Of a stretch of DNA of 64,000 nt, positions 1 through 10,311 are shown one piece after another. The translations under genes were made by a program, and so were the position numbers. Position 1 is the stretch's first letter, and each line of letters begins with the position of its first letter. The DNA comes from Aquificota bacterium (GTDB lineage Bacteria; Aquificota; Aquificia; Desulfurobacteriales; DQVG01). The DNA lies in NCBI GenBank assembly GCA_027002265.1, contig JAMOTM010000052.1, positions 1-64,000 of the forward strand, in the 5' to 3' direction. The notes under the pieces are model-generated. The model was not told where the DNA came from. It ran no database searches and saw nothing but the letters and a program-made list of their open reading frames with translations.

Positions 1-117
1 CCTGGTGGCCATAGCGGAGGGGAAACGCCCGTTCCCATTCCGAACACGGAAGCTAAGCCCTCCAGCGCCGATGGTACTGCTCGCGAGAGCGGGCGGGAGA
101 GTAGGTCGCTGCCAGGG
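1..117 (+). rRNA. rrf: 5S ribosomal RNA (5' end may lie at or just before the window start)
   Basis: Characteristic 5S sequence (gttcccattccgaacacggaagctaagccctccagcgccgatggtact...) with CCTGG/CCAGG terminal pairing, followed by a T tract. Confidence 0.95.
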
Positions 118-124
118 CTTTTTT

Positions 125-985
125 TTATTTTTGTATTTCCAAAATGCATCCTTCCCAATTATTCTTAGATATTTTTTCTAAAATTTTAAATTTGCTATAC
201 TTTTCTATTTCATTAAAAACTTTGCTAAGTTCTCCCTTTAAAAGTCCAGATAAAATTAAATATTTTTTTGTACGTTTCACTAAATATTTTAAAATTGGAA
301 ACATATGTTGTAATTCTATATTACAAACTACAAAATCAAATTTTTCTTCTATGTCCTTAGCTGATCCTATAAAAAGTTTTATATCTTCTTTTTTTAAACC
401 ATTTAAAATTAAATTTTCGTAAAAATTTTCTTTAATACTTTCATCTATATCACAGGCCACTACTTGTGCGCCTATTTTTTTTGCCAAGATGGATAATATT
501 CCACTTCCGGTTCCTACATCTAAAAAAGTTTGATTAGGAAGTAAATATTTATAAATAAGTTTCATAGCTATTTGAGTACTTTCATGAGTTCCGGTTCCAA
601 AGGCTAAGGCCGGATTTATATATATTTTTAAGCCAGGTCTTTTTGTTTTTTTCCAAGGAGGAAGAACATAAAGTCCTTCACAAATTTTTGTTATCTTAAA
701 AAATTTTTTCCAATTTTCATTCCAATTTTGATGAAAAAAAAATTCAAAGGAAAATTTAATTCCCTCTTGCTTTAATAAGTTAAAAACTTTCTCTTTAATA
801 TCTTCTTCATATGGAAAGTAAATCCATAAGGTTTTTTCAAAAGATTTAAATCCTAAAGGAGAAAAATTTAAAAATTTTGCTATTAAATCTTCTTCCTCTA
901 TTTCATTTTTAAAAGGCACACTTATACAAAAGTACTTTTTAGGAGTGTTCGTGATGGCCATGACCCTCCTCACATATATCTTCAA
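125..985 (-). CDS. prmA: ribosomal protein L11 methyltransferase
   Basis: INPALAFGTGTHESTQIAMKLI...FLDVGTGSGILSILAKKIGA motif I. Confidence 0.9.
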   Translation of the reverse strand: MKIYVRRVMAITNTPKKYFCISVPFKNEIEEEDLIAKFLNFSPLGFKSFEKTLWIYFPYEEDIKEKVFNLLKQEGIKFSFEFFFHQNWNENWKKFFKITKICEGLYVLPPWKKTKRPGLKIYINPALAFGTGTHESTQIAMKLIYKYLLPNQTFLDVGTGSGILSILAKKIGAQVVACDIDESIKENFYENLILNGLKKEDIKLFIGSAKDIEEKFDFVVCNIELQHMFPILKYLVKRTKKYLILSGLLKGELSKVFNEIEKYSKFKILEKISKNNWEGCILEIQK

Positions 986-1328
986 AACTTAACTCTTTTA
1001 ATTTTCCTTCTAAAAACGCACTTAATGCATCCTCAAAAAATTTAATATTTTCTGGAACTTTATAAATCTTAACGCCCGAGCTTCTTAAAGCCTCAAATGC
1101 TCCAGGTCCTAAATTTTTTACTAAAACTACATCTATTCCTAAATTATGTACTAAAGATACAAAAAATCTACCTTTTCCTCTTTCTGGAAGTTCAGTATCT
1201 AAAAGATATATTTCATCTTTTTCTGAATCATAAATAGCAAAATTTTCCGCTCTTCCAAAATGAGGAGATACAATAAGTTTTTGTTTTCCTTCAATATTAG
1301 CTAGAACTACAGGTGCCGCTATCTTCAT
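939..1328 (-). CDS. NifX/NifB-type dinitrogenase iron-molybdenum cofactor biosynthesis domain protein
   Basis: SPHFGRAENFAIYD...; VLVKNLGPGAFEALRSSGVKIYKV. Confidence 0.8.
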   Translation of the reverse strand: MKIAAPVVLANIEGKQKLIVSPHFGRAENFAIYDSEKDEIYLLDTELPERGKGRFFVSLVHNLGIDVVLVKNLGPGAFEALRSSGVKIYKVPENIKFFEDALSAFLEGKLKELSFEDICEEGHGHHEHS

Positions 1329-1368
1329 AATTTCTCCTCCAAATTAAGTTAGAATTATCTAACAGTTA

Positions 1369-2316
1369 TTATATACCTATTTTTTTATCTGTCAAAAATT
1401 TAGAAACATTTGAGAAATGAAGTTTAGCTATATACTTTAATTTATCTTTTTCAAAAGAGGATAAAATTTCTTTTATTTTTTTGTGAGAACTCCCAAGGGG
1501 AAGAAAAGAAAGTTTAAATTCTTTTTTTAATTTTTCAATTTCCACTAAAAAGGCACCTTTTGCAAGAACAGAAGCTAAGGCTACTTCCAAATATTTTTCG
1601 GCTTTTGGAATAGCCCTAAAAGTTATATTTATCTTATATTTTTTTTCTATTTTTTCAAAAAAAGGTATAAATATTTCTTTTAACTTTTTTGGGAGTCTGT
1701 AAGCATCTAAAGTAACTAAAACTTTTTTACTTTCAAAAAGTTTTTTATATTTTTCAAAAAAATCCATAAAAAGCGTTTTATAAAGATTATCTAAAATTAT
1801 CAAAGAATTCTTTTGTTTTTCAAAAAAAGAATTATATAAAAAAGGATTTAGATATTTTATTTTATATGGGAAGTTTATATATTTTATTTTTTTTAAAATT
1901 TCAAAAATATTCTTTTTTTTCAGAAGCTTACTATCCGAAATAGATAAGCTTAAAAAGCTTAGAAAAATATCTTTATTTAAAGCTGCACAAGCAACAACCA
2001 AGCCCCCAAAGGTATCACCTTTTCCAGCTTCATCAGCTCCTATAGCATAGTCGTACTTTTTGTAATAATCAGGAATTAGTAAGTCTTTTAAATTTTCTAA
2101 AATCTTTTCAAATATTTTTTCGTCCTTTAGTTCAAATAAAACCTTTTTTGTTTTATAGAAAATAACTTTTCCTTTATCACCTTTTAAAATAAATAAGACA
2201 TAGCTTTCCTTTTTATTCTCTTCCTGAGGAAAAAATCTTTTTAGATTTTCCTTAAAAATATTTAAAAAACTCTCATCTATTTCTAAATAAGATAAGTTTA
2301 ACACTTTAACTATCAT
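1369..2316 (-). CDS. rnhC: ribonuclease HIII
   Basis: YAIGADEAGKGDTFGGLVVACAAL motif of RNase HII/HIII. Confidence 0.85.
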   Translation of the reverse strand: MIVKVLNLSYLEIDESFLNIFKENLKRFFPQEENKKESYVLFILKGDKGKVIFYKTKKVLFELKDEKIFEKILENLKDLLIPDYYKKYDYAIGADEAGKGDTFGGLVVACAALNKDIFLSFLSLSISDSKLLKKKNIFEILKKIKYINFPYKIKYLNPFLYNSFFEKQKNSLIILDNLYKTLFMDFFEKYKKLFESKKVLVTLDAYRLPKKLKEIFIPFFEKIEKKYKINITFRAIPKAEKYLEVALASVLAKGAFLVEIEKLKKEFKLSFLPLGSSHKKIKEILSSFEKDKLKYIAKLHFSNVSKFLTDKKIGI

Positions 2317-3665
2317 TTAAATCCTCTAAAAAGCATTTTAAACATATTTTTCATTTTCTTTTGTTGTTTCTTTTGCTCTTTTTCTTGAAGTGCTTTATAT
2401 CTTTTTGCTTGAAACTTTAGTTGAGCATAAGTTTTTAAAAGCTCTTTTACTTCTTTTTCTGAAGTACCACTTCCTTTAGCTACTCTTTTTATACGTGAAG
2501 TATTTTTAAAAAGAGTATGATTTTTTCTTTCTTTATCCGTCATAGAATTTATTATAGCTATCCAATGTTTAATTTTTTTTTCATCAAATTTGGAAGTAAG
2601 TTGAAAAATAGGTAAATTTATATAGTAAAAAATTAGATTTGGATCTATACTAAGTCTTAAAATAAGTTCATCTTTAAGGTCATATAAAGTATATTCTCCT
2701 TCCAAAAGTTTATTATAAAGGGTAAAAAGATAATTGGGATCTAGTTTAAAAAGTTCATTTAAGGATTTTTCTAAATCTATACCTTCTAAAATTCTTTGGG
2801 TCCAAATATCTGCATTAAATTCTCTTAAGGTATCTATTTTTTCACCTTCCGAGACAAAATAAATAGGAGCATTTAAAATATATTTTGCAGATAAAATAGA
2901 AGCTCCTTTTGTATCTGAATCAGCTTTCGTTAGAACAAGTCCTGTAATAGGAATATACTTTTTAAAAGCTTTTGAAAGTTCCAAAGCTTCTTGACCCATT
3001 AAACTATCTATAACTAGCAAACTTTCTTCAGGCTTTAACTTTTCGTATATAAAGGAAATTTCTTTTAAAAGATCTTCATCCACATAGGAACGCCCAGCCG
3101 TATCCACTAAAATAATGTCATAGTCTTTTTTCTTTTCATTAATAAGCTTTAAAATATTTTCTAAATTTTCCTTTTTTCCTAAAAATAAGAAATCTATATT
3201 TTTTATATCTTTCTCAAGAATACCTTTTTCTATATATGTTTTTAATTGTTCAAAGGCAGCCGGCCTTCTATAATCTAAAGATACTACTAAAACTTTTTTT
3301 CCTTTTTTTAAAAAATACTTTGCAAGTTTCCCGGTAAAAGTGGTTTTACCACTTCCTTGAAGTCCTAAAATTAAAAAAATTCCTTTATCTTTTATAATTT
3401 TTTTGCTTTCTAGAAATTTTTTTATTTTTTCATAAAGAAGATAATAAAGATAACTAACTCCCGAAAATCCTGGAGGAATATTTTTTAGATCATTTTTCAA
3501 AGCTTCAAAAAGTTTTTCTATAACTTCATAAGGAACATCAACATCTATTAAATATCCTTTTAAAGATTCAAAAGCTTTTTCCAAATTTTCTTTGTCTACT
3601 CTTCCTTGCTTGACAAAGAAAGATAAAAAATTTTTAAAACCTTTTGTAATTTCCATCTTAATCAA
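2313..3665 (-). CDS. ffh: signal recognition particle protein Ffh
   Basis: GLQGSGKTTFTGKLAKYF, LVDTAGRSYVDEDL, M-domain SRIKRVAKGSGTSEKEVKELLK. Confidence 0.9.
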   Translation of the reverse strand: MIKMEITKGFKNFLSFFVKQGRVDKENLEKAFESLKGYLIDVDVPYEVIEKLFEALKNDLKNIPPGFSGVSYLYYLLYEKIKKFLESKKIIKDKGIFLILGLQGSGKTTFTGKLAKYFLKKGKKVLVVSLDYRRPAAFEQLKTYIEKGILEKDIKNIDFLFLGKKENLENILKLINEKKKDYDIILVDTAGRSYVDEDLLKEISFIYEKLKPEESLLVIDSLMGQEALELSKAFKKYIPITGLVLTKADSDTKGASILSAKYILNAPIYFVSEGEKIDTLREFNADIWTQRILEGIDLEKSLNELFKLDPNYLFTLYNKLLEGEYTLYDLKDELILRLSIDPNLIFYYINLPIFQLTSKFDEKKIKHWIAIINSMTDKERKNHTLFKNTSRIKRVAKGSGTSEKEVKELLKTYAQLKFQAKRYKALQEKEQKKQQKKMKNMFKMLFRGFK

Positions 3666-3687
3666 ACTCCTGTAAAAATTTTTAACT

Positions 3688-4428
3688 TTAAGGTCCCGAA
3701 TTTACATTTGGTAAATTTATAAGAGGTTTATTAGATTTATTTTTAAACATATTTGGAAAGTCTAAGTTTATATAAAGTTCAACTCTAGAATTTCTTTGTT
3801 TTAAAATAACGTTTCTTCCCTTATAAAGAGGATTTAACGAATCTAAGCCTACCGCAGCAAGTTTTTTCCCGGGAACTCCCAAAAACTGAAGATATTTAAC
3901 TACGCTACATGCTCTTCTTACAGACAGATCCCAGCTATCTCTTATAGCTGGGGTTGGATTGTCTGGTTCATCTTTATCTGCATAACCTACTACCATAATC
4001 ATATAATTTTTTAACTTCATTTCCTTTAAAACATCCACAACTTTTGTAAGAGCTTTTTGGAATTCTGGCAGCAGTGTATAATCATTTCTTTTAAACGTAA
4101 TAGGTTTAAAAAATCTTATAAGAACGTATTTTTTTGAAGCTACGATTTGATATCTACCTGGAATAAGAATTCTTTGAAGTTTTTCCTGCATCTTTTGAGC
4201 AACTTGATCATAAATTGGTAAAACTATAGGAGGAATAAAGGAAATTTTCTTTGGATAGTTGTATTTCATACCTTTAAAATAAGAAATCCATTGTATAAAT
4301 TTTTTAACATCTATAGTACTCATGGAAAAAAGTAAAATAAAAAAAGTTAATAAAAGAGACATTAAATCTCCAAATGATGTTAGCCACGCTGGAAATCCTT
4401 TGCACTCTTCTTGTTTTTTCTTCGGCAT
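3688..4428 (-). CDS. MotB-family stator protein with OmpA-like domain (paralog 2)
   Basis: SFGDLMSLLLTFFILLFSMS TM/plug segment; C-terminal OmpA-like region. Confidence 0.85.
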   Translation of the reverse strand: MPKKKQEECKGFPAWLTSFGDLMSLLLTFFILLFSMSTIDVKKFIQWISYFKGMKYNYPKKISFIPPIVLPIYDQVAQKMQEKLQRILIPGRYQIVASKKYVLIRFFKPITFKRNDYTLLPEFQKALTKVVDVLKEMKLKNYMIMVVGYADKDEPDNPTPAIRDSWDLSVRRACSVVKYLQFLGVPGKKLAAVGLDSLNPLYKGRNVILKQRNSRVELYINLDFPNMFKNKSNKPLINLPNVNSGP

Positions 4429-4447
4429 ATTAAAGTCCTCTTATAAG

Positions 4448-5146
4448 CTATTTAAAACGAATAGTAAATTCTACTCTTCTATTTAATTTTCTATGCTCTG
4501 GAGTATCATTTGGGGCTATTGGATGATAAGGACCAAAACCTGCTGCAGAAAGTTTATCTAATGGATATCCCCATTTTAAAAAGAGTCTTAGAACACTTAC
4601 AGCTCTTGCTGCAGAAAGCTCCCAATTAGTTGGATAAAGAAAAGCACATGTTTTTGGTTTAGAGTTATCTGTGTGCCCTGAGATTAATAAAGGAACATTA
4701 TACTTTTTAAGTTTTTCCTCTAAATATTTTATAGCTGGTATTACTTTTGATTTTACTTCAACAGAACATGGATCAAACATATCGTCTGCTAAAATTCTTA
4801 TAGTAATATAGTCTCCGCCATCTACAACTTGAGCTTTAAGTCCAGATTTTTTTAAAAATTTCTTTACTTCATTTAAAACCTTTTTTATTTCTTTTTTCTT
4901 AAATTTCGGGTAAGCTTTTGGAAAAGGACTAAATTTCATACCTTCAGGTAACGTACCACTTCTAAGAACTGAAGGTCCTTTGAAAACTGTAAGTAAACTT
5001 TTTAAAACTAAAACAAATTTTTGAATGTTTATAGTACTCATAGAGAAAAGCAAAATAAAAAAAGTTAAAAGTAAAGACATTAAATCCCCAAATGATGTTA
5101 ACCACGCGGGGAAACCTTTACATTCTTCCTTTTTCTTCTTTGGCAT
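4448..5146 (-). CDS. motB: flagellar motor protein MotB (OmpA/MotB)
   Basis: Same N-terminal segment; SGHTDN...NWELSAARAVSVLR...NRRVEFTI. Confidence 0.88.
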   Translation of the reverse strand: MPKKKKEECKGFPAWLTSFGDLMSLLLTFFILLFSMSTINIQKFVLVLKSLLTVFKGPSVLRSGTLPEGMKFSPFPKAYPKFKKKEIKKVLNEVKKFLKKSGLKAQVVDGGDYITIRILADDMFDPCSVEVKSKVIPAIKYLEEKLKKYNVPLLISGHTDNSKPKTCAFLYPTNWELSAARAVSVLRLFLKWGYPLDKLSAAGFGPYHPIAPNDTPEHRKLNRRVEFTIRFK

Positions 5147-5180
5147 CTTTAAATTCCAATTTTTAAATTATAAAATTTTA

Positions 5181-5954
5181 TTATTCTGGCTTAGCATTTA
5201 AAATAGTATCTTCAAGGTAAGAACGTAAAATTTGTTCAATAACTTTTGGATTTTCTCCTTTTGCAATAAATTGCACACCGGTATATATAATTTCCTTATT
5301 TCTTAAATCTTTATTTTTAAAAATTTTTAACTTTTTAGCAATAGGACCTGCAAAAACGTTTGCTAAAACTGCTCCATACAAAGTTGTTAGTAACGCTACT
5401 GCCATACCAGGACCAATAGCAGATGGATCATTTAAGTTATTAAGCATTTGGACAAGTCCAATTAAAGTACCAATCATACCAAACGCTGGGAAATAATCAG
5501 TTGCGTGTTCCCAAACTCTAACTTCGGTTTCTAAATATTCATCTAGAACTGTATACATATTATCCATAACAAGTTTTATAGTATCTAGCTCAACTCCGTC
5601 TATAAGCATACGCATAGCTATTCCAAGGTAAGGATCTATAGCATAATATTTATCTATATCTGCTTCTAAAGCTAAAATACCTTCTTTTCTTGCTCGAGTT
5701 GCAATTTCTACCATAACTTGGATAATTTCTTCAGGATCTTTTACGGGGGGATTAAAGGCTTTTACAGCAGCTTTTAAACCCCTTACAAAATCTGGGAGGG
5801 GATTGGATGCAAGGGTAGCCATAAGTCCTCCACCGACCGTAATTAAAATAGATGGGACATCAATAAATGCACCAAAACTCCCTCCCATTGCAATTGAACC
5901 AACAATTAAACCAAAAGCACCTAGAAGACCAACAACTGTTCCTATTTCAGCCAT
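5181..5954 (-). CDS. motA: flagellar motor protein MotA/PomA
   Basis: MAEIGTVVGLLGAFGLIVGSIAMGG...FPAFGMIGTLIGLVQML. Confidence 0.9.
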   Translation of the reverse strand: MAEIGTVVGLLGAFGLIVGSIAMGGSFGAFIDVPSILITVGGGLMATLASNPLPDFVRGLKAAVKAFNPPVKDPEEIIQVMVEIATRARKEGILALEADIDKYYAIDPYLGIAMRMLIDGVELDTIKLVMDNMYTVLDEYLETEVRVWEHATDYFPAFGMIGTLIGLVQMLNNLNDPSAIGPGMAVALLTTLYGAVLANVFAGPIAKKLKIFKNKDLRNKEIIYTGVQFIAKGENPKVIEQILRSYLEDTILNAKPE

Positions 5955-6021
5955 GAGTAAAACCCCAATTTAAAATGTTAAAATTTTTTCTTAATTGTAT
6001 CAAAGCTTTAAAGGGGAAATT

Positions 6022-7185
6022 ATGGAATCACTTTTTGTTTATTTATTTTTTATTTTTATCGGTTTTGTTTTAGGTTTTATAATAGCTTTTATAGGATATA
6101 AAAGAAAATTTAATTATTATTTAGAAAAATTTAAAACTTCTTTAAAAAGAATTGGAGAGGATTTTCGAAAAAATCAAGAGGGAATTTTCAAAGCTTTAGA
6201 TTATATTAAAGAAGGTATTATATTTTTAGATAAAAAAAATCATCTTATATATGTAAATCAGGAAGCTAAAAAACTTTTAAGTATTCCGGAAAATTATAAA
6301 GGAAAACCCGCGTATGAAGTTATAAGTAATTTTGATATTCTTTGTGCTTTAAATAGACATGCAGATAATCAGGAAAAAATTTTTGAAATAAATAATAAAC
6401 GTTTTTTAATTACATTTTTAAATTTTCCAAAAAATAAATGTTTAATTTTTCATAATTTGTCTTTGGAAAAATCTTTAAAAGAATTAAAAAAAGATTTTAT
6501 ATCTAATATTTCCCATGAATTTAAAACTCCTCTTGCTACTTTAAAAGTTATTTTAGAAACTATAAAAGATGAGTACAAAAAAGATGATCATTTAAATTAT
6601 TTTATAAATAAAGCTTTAAGACAAATTAAAAATATGGAGAATTTAGTTAGAGATATTTTAACTTTGGCTGAACTTGAAGATGAAAATTTTGAAGTAAAGA
6701 AGGTTAATTTTAGTTTAAAGGATATGATAGAAAGCATTTTAAATGAACTTGAAGTAGAGATTTTGAGAAAAAATATTAAAGTAAATATAAATGTTCCAGA
6801 TATTACAATTAAAACAAGCGACCGACTTATGTATTATGCTTTAAAAAATTTAATAGATAATGCTATCAAATATAATAAGAAAAATGGAAAAATTGATATT
6901 AATTTAAAACTTTTAGATGATTTTATACTTCTTGAAATAAAGGATACGGGAATAGGTATTCCAAAAAGAGCTTTGCCCTTTATATTTGAAAGATTCTATA
7001 GAGTAGAAAAATCTCGATCTCGTGAGCTTGGGGGTACAGGTCTAGGTTTATCTATAGTAAAATTAGCTATTGACAAAATTAATGGAAATATAGAGGTAGA
7101 AAGTGAGCAAAATAAAGGGACTAGTTTTTCTATTTATCTGCCTAAATCTATCCTTTGCTCAAAATTTAAAAATAGTAGGCACTAA
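6022..7185 (+). CDS. PAS-containing sensor histidine kinase (PhoR-like); start probably ATG 6022
   Basis: NISHEFKTPLATLK H-box, DNAIKYN N-box, DTGIGIPKRALPFIFERFYR, GGTGLGLSIVK. Confidence 0.88.
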   Translation: MESLFVYLFFIFIGFVLGFIIAFIGYKRKFNYYLEKFKTSLKRIGEDFRKNQEGIFKALDYIKEGIIFLDKKNHLIYVNQEAKKLLSIPENYKGKPAYEVISNFDILCALNRHADNQEKIFEINNKRFLITFLNFPKNKCLIFHNLSLEKSLKELKKDFISNISHEFKTPLATLKVILETIKDEYKKDDHLNYFINKALRQIKNMENLVRDILTLAELEDENFEVKKVNFSLKDMIESILNELEVEILRKNIKVNINVPDITIKTSDRLMYYALKNLIDNAIKYNKKNGKIDINLKLLDDFILLEIKDTGIGIPKRALPFIFERFYRVEKSRSRELGGTGLGLSIVKLAIDKINGNIEVESEQNKGTSFSIYLPKSILCSKFKNSRH

Positions 7186-9289
7186 AACTATAGATAATGA
7201 AACTATAAAAAGTATTTTTTCTTTAAAGGATTTTGATACTTCTATAAAAAATCTTTTTAAATTAAAGGCATTTGCAAAGATAGAACTTATAAAAAATGAT
7301 AAAGATAATTTCACATTAAGTTTACTTGAATATCCAAAAATCACAGGAATAAAAATAGAAGGAAATAAAAATGTTTCAAAAGATAGCATTTTAGAATTTA
7401 TTTTTCCAAATTACAAATCCTCTCAAGATATAGAATCCTTGGAAGAAGATAAATTTCCAAAAGCCTTTTATCTATCTCTTTCTAAAGCAAAGGAGATAAA
7501 AGAAAAAATTAAAGAGCTTTATAAAAAGGAAGGTTTTCCAAATCCGAAAATTGAATTTTTTTTAATTTCTAAAAGGGATAAAACTTATACTCTTTTAATA
7601 AAAATAAAAGAAGGGAAAAAATTTTGGATTAAAAACATATTCATTAAGGGAAATAAAGCTTTAAGTGAGCGAGATATAAAAAAAGTTTTAGTAAGTAAAG
7701 ATCAGGCTATACTTCTTTTTCGTTTTCATCCCCCTTTAATTAGGGAAAATTTAAAAAAAGATATTCAAAATATTGTAAAACTTTATAAATCAAAAGGTTA
7801 TTTAGAAGTAAAGGTTAAAGATAAACCTATTTTAAACTGCTCTAAAGATGGAGCTTGTAATATTACATATGTAATAGAAAAAGAAGGGCCTCAATATAAA
7901 TTTGGAAAGATTGAAATTATAGGAGCAAAATATTTTATTCCAAAAGAAATTTTAAAAAAGGTAAAAGCTTTAAGAGAGGGAAAACCTTTCAATGCTGAAG
8001 CTTTAGAAGAAATAAAATATCATATTACTAAATTTTATTATGAAAAAGGCTTTTATAATGCAAAAGTTATTATAAAAACAGATGTAGATAAAAAGAAAAA
8101 ACTTGTAAATGTAAAAATAATATGTAATCCCGGAAAAAGGTATTTTATTAATAGAATAAAAATAAAGGGAAATTATGAAACTAGAGATTGGACCTTAAGA
8201 AGAGAACTTGACTTAAAAGAAAAAGACATATTTGTTCCAGAATCTCTTTCAAGAAGCATAAGAAGACTCTATGCATTAGGATTTATAGCTCGGGTTAATC
8301 CGGATATAAAACCTGTGGACAACTCAACTTTAAATATAACTTTGAAGGTAAAAGAAAGAGCTTTTGGAAATTTAAGAATAGGAGCTGCTTGGAATTCCTT
8401 AAATGGAATTTTTGCCAGAGCAAGTGTAAGCAGAGCCAATTTAAAAGGAACAGGAGATACAGTTAATTTTTCTGTAGAAGTTGGTAAAAATATTTTATGT
8501 TTTGATGTCAAATATAAGCATTACTATCTTTTTGATAAACCCATAAATGCAATTTTTAATGTATATCACACAAAAGATGTATATACAGATTACACTTCTA
8601 TAAAAACGGGAGGTTCTGTATCTTTTGAAGAAAGATATAAAAAGGACTTTTATTTTACTCAAAAATTTACTTTAACAAGAAATAAAATAAAAGATTCCAC
8701 AGATCCGGATATTGAAAATAGTACAAATACATATTTTATTTTCACCCCTGGAGGAAAATACAATACCTTAGATAATCCATTTTTACCTCATAGAGGTAGT
8801 TTTATAAAAAGCTACTTAAATATTGGATATGACTTTTCGAATTCTACTTCACCTTGGTTTTCTAGTTTTAATTTTGAATTTATTAAATATTTTAATTTAA
8901 ATGATTATACTTATAACCTGGATTTACCTATAACGTTTTTAGAAAAATTCTTAGCTGGAATATGTACAAGTAATACGCCTGTAGATTACAAATATCATCT
9001 TGGAGGTGATTACACAATAAGGGGATACGACTACGAGGAAATTGGAATTTATAACAAAATGTGGGTAAATACTTTTGAGGTAGGTTACGATTTTGCAAAA
9101 AGTTTTAGGGCAGCTTTATTTTTGGATTTAGGAGGATATAATTTAAAAACTATATATGGTGGATATGGATTTGGATTTAGAATGCTTTCTCCTTTAGGTC
9201 CCATTCGTTTTGATTTTGCTTGGAAATTAAAGCCTATTGAAGGAAAAAGCAACTTTAATTTTCATTTTGGGGTAAGTTCATATTTTTAA
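7103..9289 (+). CDS. bamA: outer membrane protein assembly factor BamA (POTRA + beta barrel)
   Basis: Signal peptide MSKIKGLVFLFICLNLSFAQ, repeated POTRA domains, C-terminal barrel ...GPIRFDFAWKL. Confidence 0.9.
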   Translation: MSKIKGLVFLFICLNLSFAQNLKIVGTKTIDNETIKSIFSLKDFDTSIKNLFKLKAFAKIELIKNDKDNFTLSLLEYPKITGIKIEGNKNVSKDSILEFIFPNYKSSQDIESLEEDKFPKAFYLSLSKAKEIKEKIKELYKKEGFPNPKIEFFLISKRDKTYTLLIKIKEGKKFWIKNIFIKGNKALSERDIKKVLVSKDQAILLFRFHPPLIRENLKKDIQNIVKLYKSKGYLEVKVKDKPILNCSKDGACNITYVIEKEGPQYKFGKIEIIGAKYFIPKEILKKVKALREGKPFNAEALEEIKYHITKFYYEKGFYNAKVIIKTDVDKKKKLVNVKIICNPGKRYFINRIKIKGNYETRDWTLRRELDLKEKDIFVPESLSRSIRRLYALGFIARVNPDIKPVDNSTLNITLKVKERAFGNLRIGAAWNSLNGIFARASVSRANLKGTGDTVNFSVEVGKNILCFDVKYKHYYLFDKPINAIFNVYHTKDVYTDYTSIKTGGSVSFEERYKKDFYFTQKFTLTRNKIKDSTDPDIENSTNTYFIFTPGGKYNTLDNPFLPHRGSFIKSYLNIGYDFSNSTSPWFSSFNFEFIKYFNLNDYTYNLDLPITFLEKFLAGICTSNTPVDYKYHLGGDYTIRGYDYEEIGIYNKMWVNTFEVGYDFAKSFRAALFLDLGGYNLKTIYGGYGFGFRMLSPLGPIRFDFAWKLKPIEGKSNFNFHFGVSSYF

Positions 9290-9300
9290 AAACTTAAAAT

Positions 9301-10308
9301 ATGAGGAAAAATATGTTAAATATAGAAACATTGACAAAAGAATTAAACCTAAAATATATAGGAAAAAACAGGAAAGTAGAAAAATTTTTGCCTTTAGAAG
9401 AGGCAACGGAAAAGGATATTTCTCTTTTAATAGATGAAAAATATCTAAAAGATTTTAAAAATACAAAAGCAAAATCTTTTTTTATTTTAAAAAAAATTTA
9501 TGAAAATCTTGATGACAATTTAAAACAGGATAAAACTTTTGTTTTTTTAGAAAATAAACTTCAGCTTATAGATATTCTTTCTTACTTTTATAGAAAAAAA
9601 CTTGAAAGCGTAAAAAATAAACCTTCTCGAATTTCAAAAACAGCTAAAATCGGAGAAAATGTTTATATCGGAAAGGGAGTTATTATAGAGGATAATGTAC
9701 ATATTTATCCTAATGTTTATATTGGAGATGGAGTTTACATTGATAAAAATACCGTTATTTATCCAAATGTGTTTATTGGAAACTTTACAAAAATTGGAAA
9801 AAATGTAACTGTTCATGCTGGAAGTGTTATAGGAAAGGAAGGTTTTGGATTTCTAGAAAATAAAGTAAAGCTTCCTCATATTGGAGAAGTTATCATAAAA
9901 AATAATGTTCATATTGGAGCAAATGTTTGTATAGATAGAGGAACTTTAGGGTATACTTTGATTGAAGAAAATGTAAAAATAGATAATTTGGTTCAAATTG
10001 CCCATAATGTAAAAATAGGAAAAAATACTATAATTGTTTCTCAAGTGGGAATTGCAGGTAGTAGTAAAATAGGTAAAAACTGCATTTTTGCGGGTCAAGT
10101 AGGAATAGCTGGACACTTAAAAATAGTAGATAATGTAATTATTGGAGCAAAAAGTGGAGTTTCCGGAAATATCCGAAAACCTGGGGTTTATGCTTCCGGT
10201 ATTCCAGTATTTCCTATAAATAAATATCATAAGGTTATAGCTTTTTTAAGAAATATAGAAGAAGTTATAAAAATCTTAAGAAAAATAAAAAAGTATCTAG
10301 GAGGTTAA
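9301..10308 (+). CDS. lpxD: UDP-3-O-acylglucosamine N-acyltransferase
   Basis: Hexapeptide repeats; [46 protein letters not shown]. Confidence 0.9.
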   Translation: MRKNMLNIETLTKELNLKYIGKNRKVEKFLPLEEATEKDISLLIDEKYLKDFKNTKAKSFFILKKIYENLDDNLKQDKTFVFLENKLQLIDILSYFYRKKLESVKNKPSRISKTAKIGENVYIGKGVIIEDNVHIYPNVYIGDGVYIDKNTVIYPNVFIGNFTKIGKNVTVHAGSVIGKEGFGFLENKVKLPHIGEVIIKNNVHIGANVCIDRGTLGYTLIEENVKIDNLVQIAHNVKIGKNTIIVSQVGIAGSSKIGKNCIFAGQVGIAGHLKIVDNVIIGAKSGVSGNIRKPGVYASGIPVFPINKYHKVIAFLRNIEEVIKILRKIKKYLGG

Positions 10309-10311
10309 ATA

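Noticed and set aside
1-117. Complete rRNA operon at the window edge
   Set aside because: Only the 5S gene is visible; 16S/23S or tRNAs cannot be claimed from this window.
2313-3665. Ffh M-domain unusually poor in methionine
   Set aside because: The SRIKRVAKGSGTS core is intact; the divergence is likely ordinary for thermophilic AT-rich lineages.
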